Below, piece by piece: positions 1-7,037 of a stretch of DNA of 19,374 nucleotides. This DNA is from DATKQI01 sp035532755 (GTDB lineage: Bacteria; Pseudomonadota; Alphaproteobacteria; Acetobacterales; Acetobacteraceae): positions 1-19,374 of the forward strand of contig DATKQI010000291.1 of assembly GCA_035532755.1 (NCBI GenBank). Direction: 5' to 3'. The position numbers and the translations under genes were made by a program. Below the pieces are notes generated by a model. The model saw only the letters and a program-made list of their open reading frames with translations, was not told where the DNA came from and ran no database searches. Position 1 is the first letter of the stretch. Each line of letters opens with the position of its first letter.

Positions 1-280
1 CAGCCAGATCGGCGATGTCGGATAGCCTGTTCGCGAGCGAGCGGAGTGCGCTCGCTCCGGCCGGAAGCACCGTATTTCCGCTTAGGCTATTGTTTGCATC
101 CGTTCCCGCCACACCATTGGCGACGCCGAGTTGGGTGGTGCGGAGCACCGTACTGAGCACCTGTTCGCGCGTCTGCGTCTTGGCAGGAGCTGTTCCCCCC
201 GGCAACACCATGATCAGGTCGGTCGGGGCGGAAGCAGCGCTGGTCGGAAGATCGACGAGAAAAAGATTATAGTTCGGCAT
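1..280 (-). CDS. Partial phage tail/fibre-like protein, N-terminal part (runs off left edge)
   Basis: An open minus-strand frame starts at the ATG in 280-278 and continues without a stop to the left edge, giving about 93 residues. It begins MPNYNLFLVDLPTSAASAPT. A GGGGGGA ribosome-binding site lies just upstream at about 287-292, which decides the start. The motif of a short hydrophobic opening, then 'PTDLIMVLPGGTAPAKTQTREQVL', resembles the N-termini of prophage tail or baseplate-associated proteins, which carry a conserved 'DL..V.QGG.....T..QL' pattern. The Ala/Gly/Asn/Ser-rich stretch that follows fits a fibre shaft. The function is inferred from pattern memory only. The DNA here is less GC-rich than the genes after 568, which fits a horizontally acquired element extending leftward. 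No homologue could be checked, so the protein may simply be hypothetical. Confidence 0.5.
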   Translation of the reverse strand, partial: MPNYNLFLVDLPTSAASAPTDLIMVLPGGTAPAKTQTREQVLSTVLRTTQLGVANGVAGTDANNSLSGNTVLPAGASALRSLANRLSDIADLA

Positions 281-305
281 CAGAATCCCCCCACTTAATG
301 ACGTG

Positions 306-314
306 ATTATCGCA
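306..314 (-). promoter_or_regulatory. Candidate extended -10 promoter for the phage-like gene
   Basis: Read on the minus strand, 314-306 is TGCGATAAT, an extended -10 (TGn plus GATAAT, five of six matches to TATAAT). Transcription would start near 299 and give a leader of about 20 nt before the ATG at 280. No good -35 at standard spacing was found, as expected for extended -10 promoters. This is a sequence match only. Confidence 0.3.
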
Positions 315-323
315 TCGCTTGTA

Positions 324-515
324 TTAAGTTACGTTCAACAGCATGGTTGTCATACAGAAAATCGACAAAGAACTTGAAGAAACAACCGTTACGATAGCCC
401 CAAGATATTCCAGCAGTATGGCCAACACGCTTAGGCCTACAAAGATTGCAATCCAGCCCCCTTTCCCTTGACGCCTCCCCGCTACCCATGTGACAACTGC
501 CCATCTATCGGGCAT
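324..515 (-). CDS. Doubtful small hydrophobic ORF (63 aa)
   Basis: A 63-residue minus-strand frame starts at the ATG in 515-513 and stops at 326-324, 43 nt before the start of the phage-like gene and in the same direction. Residues about 20-45 (GWIAIFVGLSVLAILLEYLG and onward) are strongly hydrophobic and would form one membrane helix. A short Ser-rich segment and a second moderately hydrophobic tail follow. No ribosome-binding site precedes the ATG. An AAGGGGG sequence lies inside the frame, so a different, non-ATG start is possible. A holin-like or other small membrane protein belonging to the left-hand element is conceivable, but the reading frame may be chance. I do not recognise a family. 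Confidence 0.22.
   Translation of the reverse strand: MPDRWAVVTWVAGRRQGKGGWIAIFVGLSVLAILLEYLGAIVTVVSSSSLSIFCMTTMLLNVT
468..473 (+). promoter_or_regulatory. Possible -35 element of the polyol operon
   Basis: TTGACG, preceded by C, matches the strongly conserved CTTGAC -35 core of alphaproteobacterial housekeeping promoters and lies 95 nt upstream of the binding-protein start. No convincing -10 was found 16-18 nt downstream, so this is only half a promoter. The perfect palindrome at 509-522 would fall near or just after the transcription start. Confidence 0.25.
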
Positions 516-522
516 ATGCCCG
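509..522. promoter_or_regulatory. Perfect 14-bp palindrome, candidate operator of the polyol operon
   Basis: CGGGCATATGCCCG reads identically on both strands. Its right end is 45 nt before the ATG of the binding-protein gene, and it lies downstream of the possible -35 at 468-473. That is where a repressor site would sit. The window encodes no LacI, DeoR or GntR-type regulator. The only nearby DNA-binding protein is the ModE-like one at 4492-4857. The symmetry is seen directly; the role is inferred. Confidence 0.4.
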
Positions 523-567
523 GACGACAAAAAGCCGCAGAAGCTTGTTCCAATCGGAGGACGCCAG

Positions 568-1881
568 ATGAAGATGAAGGTCTTTGCCGCCGCGCTGTGC
601 GGCGCGCTGCTTGCCGGCACCGCGCTCGCCCGCGCCACCACCCTCACCATCGCCACCGTGAACAACGGCGACATGATCGTGATGCAGAAGCTCTCCTCGG
701 CGTTCGAGAAGCAGAACCCCACCATCAAGCTGCACTGGGTGGTGCTGGAGGAGAACGTGCTGCGCCAGCGCGTCACCACAGACATCGCCACCAAGGGCGG
801 CCAGTTCGACGTGCTCACCATCGGCACCTACGAAGTGCCGATGTGGGCAAAGCAGGGCTGGATTGTCCCGTTCACCAACCTGCCCGCCAGCTACGATGTG
901 AAAGACCTGCTGAAGCCGGTCCGCCAGGGGCTTTCCTACAGCGGCAAGCTGTATGCCCTGCCGTTCTACGGCGAAAGCTCGATGACGTATTACCGGAAGG
1001 ACCTGTTCAAGAAGGCGGGGCTCACCATGCCGGCCCAGCCCACCTATCCGCAGATCGCGCAATTCGCGAAGAAGCTGAATGATCCGTCTCATCAGGTCTA
1101 TGGCATCTGCCTGCGCGGCAAGCCCGGCTGGGGCGAGAACATGGCCTATCTCTCCACGCTCGTGAACGCCTTCGGCGGCCAGTGGTTCAACATGAAATGG
1201 CAGCCGCAGCTCACCACGGCCCCGTGGAAGAAAGCCATCGCCTTCTACGTGAACCTGATGAAGAAATACGGCCCGCCGGGCGCGGTCTCCAACGGGTTCA
1301 ACGCCAACCTCTCGCTGTTTGCCAACGGCCATTGCGGCATGTGGATAGACGCTACGGTGGCGGCCGGCATGCTGTTCGACAAGGCGAAATCGAAAGTGGC
1401 GGATGAGGTGGGCTTCGCCCAGGCGCCCACGGATGTGTGGCACAAGGGATCGAACTGGCTGTGGAGCTGGGCGCTCGCCATCCCGTCCTCCTCGAAGCAT
1501 CAGGCGGCGGCCAAGACCTTCGTGGAATGGGCCACCTCCAAGGGCTACATCAAGCTGGTCGCGGCGAAGAACGGCTGGGTCGCGGTCCCGCCCGGCACCC
1601 GCACCTCCACCTATGCCAACCCGAACTACAAGAAGGCCGCACCCTTCGCCGGCTCCGTGCTGAAGGCGATCGACAGCGCGGACCCGATCCACACCACGAT
1701 GAACCCGAAGCCGTATGTGGGCGTGCAGTTCGTCGGCATCCCGCAGTTCCAGGGCATCGGCACGCAGGTGGGCCAGATGATGGCCGGGGCTCTCACCGGG
1801 CAGATGTCGGTGGATCAGGCGCTGACCAACGCGCAATCCGCGACCGAGCGGACGATGAAGGAAGCCGGCTATCTGAAGTAG
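568..1881 (+). CDS. smoE: Polyol (sorbitol/mannitol-type) ABC transporter substrate-binding protein
   Basis: This 437-residue periplasmic binding protein delivers a polyol to the inner-membrane permeases encoded next. The start at 568 is chosen because GGAGG at 556-560 sits 7 nt upstream and the protein then opens with a clean signal peptide: MKMK, a hydrophobic core, and likely cleavage after ALA at residue 21. The mature N-terminus TTLTIATVNNGDM, and the segment LEENVLRQRVTTDIATKGG with FDVLTIGTYEVP after it, closely match what I recall of Rhodobacter SmoE and other family 1 binding proteins for sorbitol and mannitol. Length is normal for the family. It heads an operon with the SmoF- and SmoG-like permeases and an SDR dehydrogenase. 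The exact substrate (sorbitol, mannitol, galactitol or arabinitol) cannot be told from sequence. A 73-nt gap with a strong hairpin separates it from the first permease. Confidence 0.9.
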   Translation: MKMKVFAAALCGALLAGTALARATTLTIATVNNGDMIVMQKLSSAFEKQNPTIKLHWVVLEENVLRQRVTTDIATKGGQFDVLTIGTYEVPMWAKQGWIVPFTNLPASYDVKDLLKPVRQGLSYSGKLYALPFYGESSMTYYRKDLFKKAGLTMPAQPTYPQIAQFAKKLNDPSHQVYGICLRGKPGWGENMAYLSTLVNAFGGQWFNMKWQPQLTTAPWKKAIAFYVNLMKKYGPPGAVSNGFNANLSLFANGHCGMWIDATVAAGMLFDKAKSKVADEVGFAQAPTDVWHKGSNWLWSWALAIPSSSKHQAAAKTFVEWATSKGYIKLVAAKNGWVAVPPGTRTSTYANPNYKKAAPFAGSVLKAIDSADPIHTTMNPKPYVGVQFVGIPQFQGIGTQVGQMMAGALTGQMSVDQALTNAQSATERTMKEAGYLK

Positions 1882-1894
1882 GCCGGGATAGGCT

Positions 1895-1917
1895 GGGCGG
1901 CGCCGCGCGCGCCGCCC
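1895..1917 (+). promoter_or_regulatory. GC-rich hairpin between binding protein and permease genes
   Basis: GGGCGGCG at 1895-1902 pairs exactly with CGCCGCCC at 1910-1917, and one more C-G pair leaves a 5-nt loop. The stem lies 13 nt after the smoE stop. The pyrimidine-rich TTCTTTC that follows is not a true U-run. In binding-protein-dependent operons such hairpins commonly protect the upstream mRNA or terminate part of the transcripts, so that the binding protein is made in excess over the permeases. That role is inferred here. Confidence 0.5.
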
Positions 1918-1954
1918 GCTTCTTTCACCGTTCTGCATTCCGGGGAATAAGCCC

Positions 1955-2839
1955 ATGCGCGCTCCTGCTCGCCGCAAATCCCGCCGCGTGAACACCCTGC
2001 CGCTGCTGGCCCCCTCCGTCGGCACGCTGCTGCTATGGATGATCGTGCCGCTGGCGATGACGCTGTGGTTCTCCTTCCGCCGGTACAATTTGCTGGACCC
2101 CACGCAGCACGGCTTCGCCGGGTTCCAGAACTACCATTACCTGTTCACCGATCCGGCGCTGATCGCCTCGCTCGTCAACACGCTCGTGCTGGTGGCGGCG
2201 GTGCTGGTCCTCACCGTGGGCATCGGCACGCTGCTCGCGGTGCTGTTCGATCAGGAATTTCCCGGCCGCAGCATCGCGCGGCTGCTGGTGATCGCGCCGT
2301 TCTTCGTCATGCCCACGGTCAGCGCGCTGATCTGGAAAGACCTGATGATGCATCCGGTCTATGGCGTGCTCGGCTGGCTCGCCCGCGCGCTCGGCTTCGC
2401 CCCGATCGACTGGTTCGGGCAGATGCCCATGGTGTCGGTCATCATCATCGTCGCCTGGCGCTGGCTGCCGTTCGCGCTGCTGATCCTGCTCACCGCCATC
2501 CAGTCGCTCGACCAGGAACAGCGGGAGGCCGCGCGGCTGGATGGCGCGGGACCTGTTGCGATGTTCGTCCATATCATCGTCCCGCACCTGAAGCGCGCGA
2601 TCACCATGGTGATCATGATCGAGACGATCTTCCTGCTCACCGTGTTCGCGGAAATCTTCGTCACCACCTCCGGCGGGCCCGGCACGGCGACGACGAACCT
2701 CGCCTTCCTCATCTACAGCCGGGCGCTGCTGCAGTTCGATGTGGGCGGCGCCTCGGCGGCCGGGGTGCTCGCCATCGTGCTCGCCAACATCGTCGCCGCC
2801 TTCCTGCTGCGCTCCATCGCCCGCAACCTGGAGGAATAG
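1955..2839 (+). CDS. smoF: Polyol ABC transporter permease (SmoF-like)
   Basis: This is a 294-residue MalF-type inner-membrane permease. An Arg-rich cytoplasmic N-terminus is followed by about six hydrophobic helices: residues ~18-40, 72-98, 107-127, 158-182, 214-236 and 268-288. The EAA loop that docks the ATPase is clear at about 191-211 (EAARLDGAG, then HIIVPHLK). A GGGGAA ribosome-binding site precedes the ATG at 1955. The next permease starts only 4 nt after this stop, so the two are cotranscribed and probably translationally coupled, forming a heterodimeric channel. The MalF-type ABC permease family is certain. Assignment to polyols comes from the binding protein and dehydrogenase on either side. 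The ATPase that should dock to the EAA loop is not encoded in the operon. Confidence 0.88.
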   Translation: MRAPARRKSRRVNTLPLLAPSVGTLLLWMIVPLAMTLWFSFRRYNLLDPTQHGFAGFQNYHYLFTDPALIASLVNTLVLVAAVLVLTVGIGTLLAVLFDQEFPGRSIARLLVIAPFFVMPTVSALIWKDLMMHPVYGVLGWLARALGFAPIDWFGQMPMVSVIIIVAWRWLPFALLILLTAIQSLDQEQREAARLDGAGPVAMFVHIIVPHLKRAITMVIMIETIFLLTVFAEIFVTTSGGPGTATTNLAFLIYSRALLQFDVGGASAAGVLAIVLANIVAAFLLRSIARNLEE

Positions 2840-2843
2840 GGCC

Positions 2844-3659
2844 ATGCAGTCCCGCCGCAGCCCGTTCGTCTTCGTGCTCGCCTGGCTGGTCGCGCTCGCG
2901 ATGTTCTTCCCCATCTTCTGGATGTTCATCACCGGCTTCAAGACGGAGGTCGCCGCCGTCGCCTCCCCGCCGCAACTGTTCTTCAGCCCCACGCTGGCAA
3001 GCTACCGGGAGGTGTTCCAGCGCGCGAACTACCTGCATTTCGCCGCCAACTCCGTCATCATCTCGCTGGCCGCCACGGTTCTCGCGATCGTGCTCGCCGT
3101 GCCGGCCGCCTATGCGATGGCGTTCTTCCCCACGCATCGCACGCGCGGCACGCTGCTGTGGATGCTGTCCACGCAGATGCTGCCGCCGGTGGGCGTGCTG
3201 GTGCCGATCTACCTGCTGTTCCGCGATCTCGGCGTGCTCGATACGCGCGCGGGGCTGGTTTTCATCTACACGCTGATGAACCTGCCCATCGCGGTGTGGC
3301 TGCTCTATTCCTTCTTCAAGGACGTGCCGCGGGACATCCTGGAAGCCGGGCGGATAGACGGCGCGGGCACGCGGCAGGAACTGGTGCACATCCTGCTGCC
3401 GCTCGCGGTGCCGGGCATCGCCTCCACCGCGCTGCTCGCCATCATCCTGTGCTGGAACGAGGCGTTCTGGAGCCTGAATCTCACCGCCTCCCACGCCGCC
3501 CCGCTCACCGCGTTCATCGCCTCGTTCTCGAGCCCGGAGGGGCTGTTCTTCGCCAAGCTCTCGGCCGCGTCCACCATGGCGATCGCGCCGATCCTGATCT
3601 TCGGCTGGATGAGCCAGCGCCAGCTCGTCCGGGGCCTCACCTTCGGCGCCGTGAAATAG
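2844..3659 (+). CDS. smoG: Polyol ABC transporter permease (SmoG-like)
   Basis: This is a 271-residue MalG-type permease, the second half of the transmembrane channel. The start at 2844 is chosen because GAGGAATAGG overlaps the end of the first permease gene immediately upstream, and the protein then begins MQSRRSPFVF followed by a first helix at about 7-30. An upstream in-frame ATG at 2739 would add residues lacking any family character. The periplasmic segment is followed by helices at about 68-96, 105-127, 136-157, 186-206 and 238-258. The EAA loop is at about 167-187 (EAGRIDGAG, then HILLPLAVP). Length and topology are typical of the CUT1 class. The dehydrogenase gene follows after 13 nt. 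Confidence 0.88.
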   Translation: MQSRRSPFVFVLAWLVALAMFFPIFWMFITGFKTEVAAVASPPQLFFSPTLASYREVFQRANYLHFAANSVIISLAATVLAIVLAVPAAYAMAFFPTHRTRGTLLWMLSTQMLPPVGVLVPIYLLFRDLGVLDTRAGLVFIYTLMNLPIAVWLLYSFFKDVPRDILEAGRIDGAGTRQELVHILLPLAVPGIASTALLAIILCWNEAFWSLNLTASHAAPLTAFIASFSSPEGLFFAKLSAASTMAIAPILIFGWMSQRQLVRGLTFGAVK

Positions 3660-3672
3660 GAAGAACGCCACG

Positions 3673-4446
3673 ATGTATCTGGAGAAACTGCGTCTGGACG
3701 GGCAGGTCGCCGTCGTGGTCGGCGGCGGCCGCAACATCGGGCTCGCCAGCGCCGAGGCCCTGGCGGAAGCGGGGGCCACGGTCGTCATCACCGATCTCGA
3801 TGCGGAACTGCTGGAATCGGGCGCGGCGGCGCTCGGCCGGATCGGCGCGAAGCACCACGGCCTGCTGGTGGATGTGACGGACAGCGCGAGCGTGGACGCC
3901 GCCGCCGCCGCGGTGCTCAATCGCTACGGGCGGGTGGACGTGCTGGTCTGCAACGCTGGCATCGCCCGCAGCGATGTCCCCGCCGAGGAGGTGACGGACG
4001 AGCATTGGCTGAACGTGATCGACGTGAACCTGAACGGCGTGTTCCGCTGCTGCCGCGCGTTCGGCCGGCCGATGCTCGCCCAGGGCAGCGGCGCGATCGT
4101 CAACATCGGCTCGATGTCCGGCTTCATCGTCAACAAGCCGCAACCGCAGGCGTATTACAACGCCTCGAAGGCGGGGGTGCATCACCTCACGAAGTCGCTG
4201 GCCGCCGAATGGGCGCCGCGCGGGGTGCGGGTGAATGCGGTCGCGCCCACCTACATCGAAACCTCGCTCACGAAATTCGGCATGGAGGATGAGCGGATGT
4301 TCCCGGTGTGGATGGAAAACACGCCGATGGCGCGCGTGGGCCAGCCGGATGAAATCGCTTCCGTCGTGCTGTTCCTCGCCTCCGCCGCCGCCAGCCTGCT
4401 CACCGGCAGCATTGTGCTGGCCGATGCGGGCTACACCTGCTGGTAG
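3673..4446 (+). CDS. SDR-family polyol dehydrogenase (galactitol/arabinitol/sorbitol-type)
   Basis: This is a 257-residue classical short-chain dehydrogenase that probably oxidises the imported polyol to a ketose in the cytoplasm. The Rossmann glycine motif is GGGRNIG at 17-23. Asp41 at the end of the second strand favours NAD over NADP. NAG is at 94-96. The catalytic set is Asn119, Ser147, Tyr162 and Lys166 (YNASK). The stretch GAIVNIGSMSGFIVNKPQ and the C-terminus ending GYTCW strongly resemble what I remember of Rhodobacter galactitol dehydrogenase. That makes a galactitol, arabinitol or sorbitol substrate plausible, while exact specificity is unknown. It lies 13 nt after the second permease gene, and AGGAAG at the junction can serve as its ribosome-binding site. 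No sugar kinase follows. Confidence 0.85.
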   Translation: MYLEKLRLDGQVAVVVGGGRNIGLASAEALAEAGATVVITDLDAELLESGAAALGRIGAKHHGLLVDVTDSASVDAAAAAVLNRYGRVDVLVCNAGIARSDVPAEEVTDEHWLNVIDVNLNGVFRCCRAFGRPMLAQGSGAIVNIGSMSGFIVNKPQPQAYYNASKAGVHHLTKSLAAEWAPRGVRVNAVAPTYIETSLTKFGMEDERMFPVWMENTPMARVGQPDEIASVVLFLASAAASLLTGSIVLADAGYTCW

Positions 4447-4491
4447 CACGCTTGCTGGCAGCGTGGGGGCCGATCGTGCTTTGCTGGCGGG

Positions 4492-4857
4492 ATGAGGAAG
4501 TTGCGCCACCCCGACCGGCTGGGCCTGCATCTGCGCGTGGTGCTGGAAGGCACTTCGGTGATCGGCCCGGGCAAGGCGGACCTGCTGGAGGGGATCAGCC
4601 AATCCGGCTCGATCGCCGCCGCCGGGCGGGCGATGGGGATGAGCTACAAGCGCGCCTGGCAACTGGTGGAGGCGCTGAACACGGGCTTCCGCACGCCGCT
4701 GGTCGATGCCGCGAAGGGCGGGGCAGGCGGCGGCGGTGCCGCCCTCACGCCGCTCGGCGCCGAGGTGCTCGCCGCCTATCGCAAGCTCCAGGCCGCCGCG
4801 GAACGGGCCGGGGCAGCACCGCTGGCCGCCCTCGGCAGGGCCGTGCGCCGCAGCTGA
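4492..4857 (+). CDS. ModE-type winged-helix DNA-binding protein without ligand domain
   Basis: This 121-residue protein matches the N-terminal LysR-like helix-turn-helix domain of the molybdate regulator ModE. The core runs from GKADLLEGI through SGSIAAAGRAMGMSYKRAW (about residues 27-62), and the wing is GGAGGGGAALTPLGAE at about 75-90. The C-terminal molybdate-binding Mop/TOBE domains are absent, so it should not sense molybdate by the usual route. It begins 45 nt after the dehydrogenase gene on the same strand, so it may be the last gene of the polyol operon. A GGCGGG sequence directly before the ATG is a poor ribosome-binding site. Its stop is 3 nt from the convergent ptsI stop. Targets are unknown; the polyol operon or a distant molybdoenzyme locus are both possible. 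Confidence 0.75.
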   Translation: MRKLRHPDRLGLHLRVVLEGTSVIGPGKADLLEGISQSGSIAAAGRAMGMSYKRAWQLVEALNTGFRTPLVDAAKGGAGGGGAALTPLGAEVLAAYRKLQAAAERAGAAPLAALGRAVRRS

Positions 4858-4860
4858 GCG

Positions 4861-6690
4861 TCATTCCTCGATCGTGTGCCGGAAGTCCTCGATCATCTGG
4901 CGGATGCGCGTCCCGTCCGACTGCTCCATGATGCGCCGGGCGAAGCGGGTGCAATCCTCTGTCGTCACCGCCCGCACCGCCTGCTTCACCCGGGGCACCG
5001 CCCCAGCGTTCATGCTGAAGCTGCGCAGGCCGAGGCCCAGCAGCAGCGGGGTGAGTTGCGGGTTGCCCGCCATCTCCCCGCAGACGGATACCGGCATGCG
5101 CATGCGCAGCCCCGCTTCCGTGGCGAACTGCACCAGCCGCAGCACGGCCGGGTGCAGCGGATCGTACAGCGATGCCACATCGGTGCCGCCGCGATCGACC
5201 GCGAGCGTGTACATCGCAAGATCATTGGTGCCGATCGAGAAGAAATCCGCCTCCAGCGCCAGCGCGTCGGCCGACAGCGCCGCCCCTGGCGTCTCTATCA
5301 TGATGCCGAGCGGCGGCAGCCGTTCGGGCAGGCGCTCGCCGCGGCGGCGCAGGCGGCGCCCCACCCGGTCGTACACCTCGCGGGCGGCCCGCACCTCCGC
5401 CATCGTCGTCACCATCGGCAGCAGCACGCGCACCGGGCCGGCGGCCGCGGCGCGCAGGATGGCGGCAAGCTGCGTCTCGAACAGCGCGGGCTGGCGCAGC
5501 AGCAGGCGGATGCCGCGCAGGCCGAGCGCGGGGTTGAGGTCGGTCGCGTCCGGCACCAGCCCCTCGGCCTGCAAGGCCTCGATCTCCTTCTCGCCGCCCC
5601 AGTCCAGCACGCGGATGGTCACCGGGTCTCCGCCCATCGCCTCCACCGCGGTGCGATAGGCCTCGGTCTGCTCGTCCTCGTCGGGCAGGCTCTCGCGGTT
5701 CATGAACAGGAATTCGCTGCGCAGCAGGCCGATGCCCTGCGCCCCGGCCTGCGCGATCAGCGGCAGCTCGATCGGGATTTCCAGATTGGCCTGCAATTCC
5801 ACCGCCTCGCCGTTCGCGGTCTCGGCAGGCAGGCGGCGCAGGCGGCCAAGCCGCTGGCGCTCGCGCGCATACTGCGCCAGCCCGCGGCGGGCGGAGGTCA
5901 GCGTCGCGGTCCCTGGGTTCAGCACGACGGAGCCGGCGGTGCCGTCGATCACCGCGATCTCGCCCGGCCGCACCGTGTGCGTCAGCCCGGCGACGCCCAG
6001 CACGGCCGGCAGGCCCAGCGCGCGGAGCATGATGGCGGTGTGCCCGTCCGCCCCGCCTTCCTCGGCCGCCACGCCGGCCAGCCGGGCGGGGTTCAGCAGG
6101 GCCGCATCGGCCGGGCGCAGCCCCTCCACCACGAGCACCGCGCCGTCCGGCAGGTTCGCGAAATTGCGGAACGGCATGCGGGTGAGGTTGCGGATCAGCC
6201 GCCGGCCGATTTCGCGCACCTCGTCGGCCCGCCGGCGCTGGCCCGCGCGATCGTCGTCGGTCATCGCCAGGATGATGCCCGCGAGCGCGTCCACCTCCTC
6301 CGCCACCGCGGTCTCGGCTGAAACGAGCGTCTCGGCGATGCGCCGGCGCACCCCGCGGATCAGGCGGGAGGGGCCGATCATCCGCAGATAGGCCTCGATC
6401 AGCGGATCGAGCTCGGTCTGTCCTTCCTGCGGCAGGATCGCCAGATGTGCGCGCAGCTTCAGCAACTGCTTGCGGGAACGCAGGATGGCATCTTCCAGCC
6501 GCGCGCCCTCGGCCTCGATGTCGGCGGCAAGGATCTTCTGGCGGGTGATCCGGGCTTCCGGCTCGGCCGCGCCGAACACCTTGCCGATGGCCACGCCCGG
6601 AGAGACGGCGATGCCCTTCAGCACAAGCTCGGGGCGGCCCGGTGGCGGCGCGGTCGAAGGTCGGGCTGCGTGCGGCTCAGTCCTGCTCAT
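4861..6690 (-). CDS. ptsI: Phosphoenolpyruvate-protein phosphotransferase (enzyme I)
   Basis: Enzyme I takes phosphate from PEP onto an active-site histidine and passes it to HPr. The 609 residues cover the N-terminal HPr-binding and swivelling phosphohistidine domain, then the PEP-binding TIM barrel. The phosphorylated His is His217 in GGADGHTAIMLRALGLPAV. Barrel motifs include GIGLLRSEFLFM (319-330), RVLDWGGEKE (360-369), IETPGAALSADAL (465-477), TNDLAMYTLAVDR (488-500) and the catalytic Cys537 in VSVCGEMAGNP. No GAF domain is present, so it is a PtsI-type rather than a PtsP-type enzyme. The start codon lies inside the HPr gene (14-nt overlap), implying translational coupling. About 20 extra residues precede the usual start of the family. 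It is the last gene of the hprK operon. Confidence 0.93.
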   Translation of the reverse strand: MSRTEPHAARPSTAPPPGRPELVLKGIAVSPGVAIGKVFGAAEPEARITRQKILAADIEAEGARLEDAILRSRKQLLKLRAHLAILPQEGQTELDPLIEAYLRMIGPSRLIRGVRRRIAETLVSAETAVAEEVDALAGIILAMTDDDRAGQRRRADEVREIGRRLIRNLTRMPFRNFANLPDGAVLVVEGLRPADAALLNPARLAGVAAEEGGADGHTAIMLRALGLPAVLGVAGLTHTVRPGEIAVIDGTAGSVVLNPGTATLTSARRGLAQYARERQRLGRLRRLPAETANGEAVELQANLEIPIELPLIAQAGAQGIGLLRSEFLFMNRESLPDEDEQTEAYRTAVEAMGGDPVTIRVLDWGGEKEIEALQAEGLVPDATDLNPALGLRGIRLLLRQPALFETQLAAILRAAAAGPVRVLLPMVTTMAEVRAAREVYDRVGRRLRRRGERLPERLPPLGIMIETPGAALSADALALEADFFSIGTNDLAMYTLAVDRGGTDVASLYDPLHPAVLRLVQFATEAGLRMRMPVSVCGEMAGNPQLTPLLLGLGLRSFSMNAGAVPRVKQAVRAVTTEDCTRFARRIMEQSDGTRIRQMIEDFRHTIEE

Positions 6691-7012
6691 GGAAGCCAGC
6701 CTCGATCAAGGCGGCCAGCGCGTCCAGCGCCTCCTTCGCATCCCATCCCTCGGCGCGCAGCGTCAGCACCGCGCCCTGGCCCGCGCCCAGCATCATCAGC
6801 CCCATGATCGACCGGGCGGAGACCGACTGCCCATCCTTCTCTACATCGACGGAGGCGCCGAACTGCTCGGCGAGCGTGACCAGCTTGGCCGCCGCGCGGG
6901 CATGCAGCCCGCGGCTGTTCGGCACGGTCACGGCCTGGGTCAGCACGATGCCGCCGGCCGGCCCCGCATCCGGTTCACCGGCGGGCACGCCGCCCTCGTC
7001 GGGGCCGTTCAT
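6677..7012 (-). CDS. ptsH: Phosphocarrier protein HPr with N-terminal extension
   Basis: HPr relays phosphate from enzyme I to EIIA. His37 in NSRGLHARAAAK is the phosphorylated histidine (His15 of standard numbering), and Ser68 in SARSIMGLMML is the regulatory serine (Ser46), the target of the HprK encoded in the same operon. At 111 residues it is about 22 longer than usual. The extra part is a Gly/Pro/Ala/Asp/Glu-rich N-terminal leader, probably disordered. The ATG at 7012 has only a weak ribosome-binding site, so an internal GTG at codon 23, which would give a standard-length HPr, cannot be excluded. The gene starts 25 nt after the EIIA gene and overlaps ptsI by 14 nt. Confidence 0.9.
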   Translation of the reverse strand: MNGPDEGGVPAGEPDAGPAGGIVLTQAVTVPNSRGLHARAAAKLVTLAEQFGASVDVEKDGQSVSARSIMGLMMLGAGQGAVLTLRAEGWDAKEALDALAALIEAGFHEQD

Positions 7013-7037
7013 CGGTGGAGGCAGCCAGCCGGCGTGT

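Noticed and set aside
15..272. Plus-strand 85-codon open frame at the left edge
   Set aside because: It is antisense to a better-supported minus-strand frame with a clear ribosome-binding site and phage-like N-terminus; its composition is that of a shadow frame.
505..2103. Long minus-strand open frame (532 codons) opposite smoE
   Set aside because: It is rich in Arg/Gly/His with no family motifs and is antisense to an unmistakable binding-protein gene; it results from high third-position GC.
4876..6321. Plus-strand open frame of 481 codons opposite ptsI
   Set aside because: Its His/Gln/Arg-rich composition is typical of a shadow frame, and ptsI shows all catalytic motifs on the other strand.
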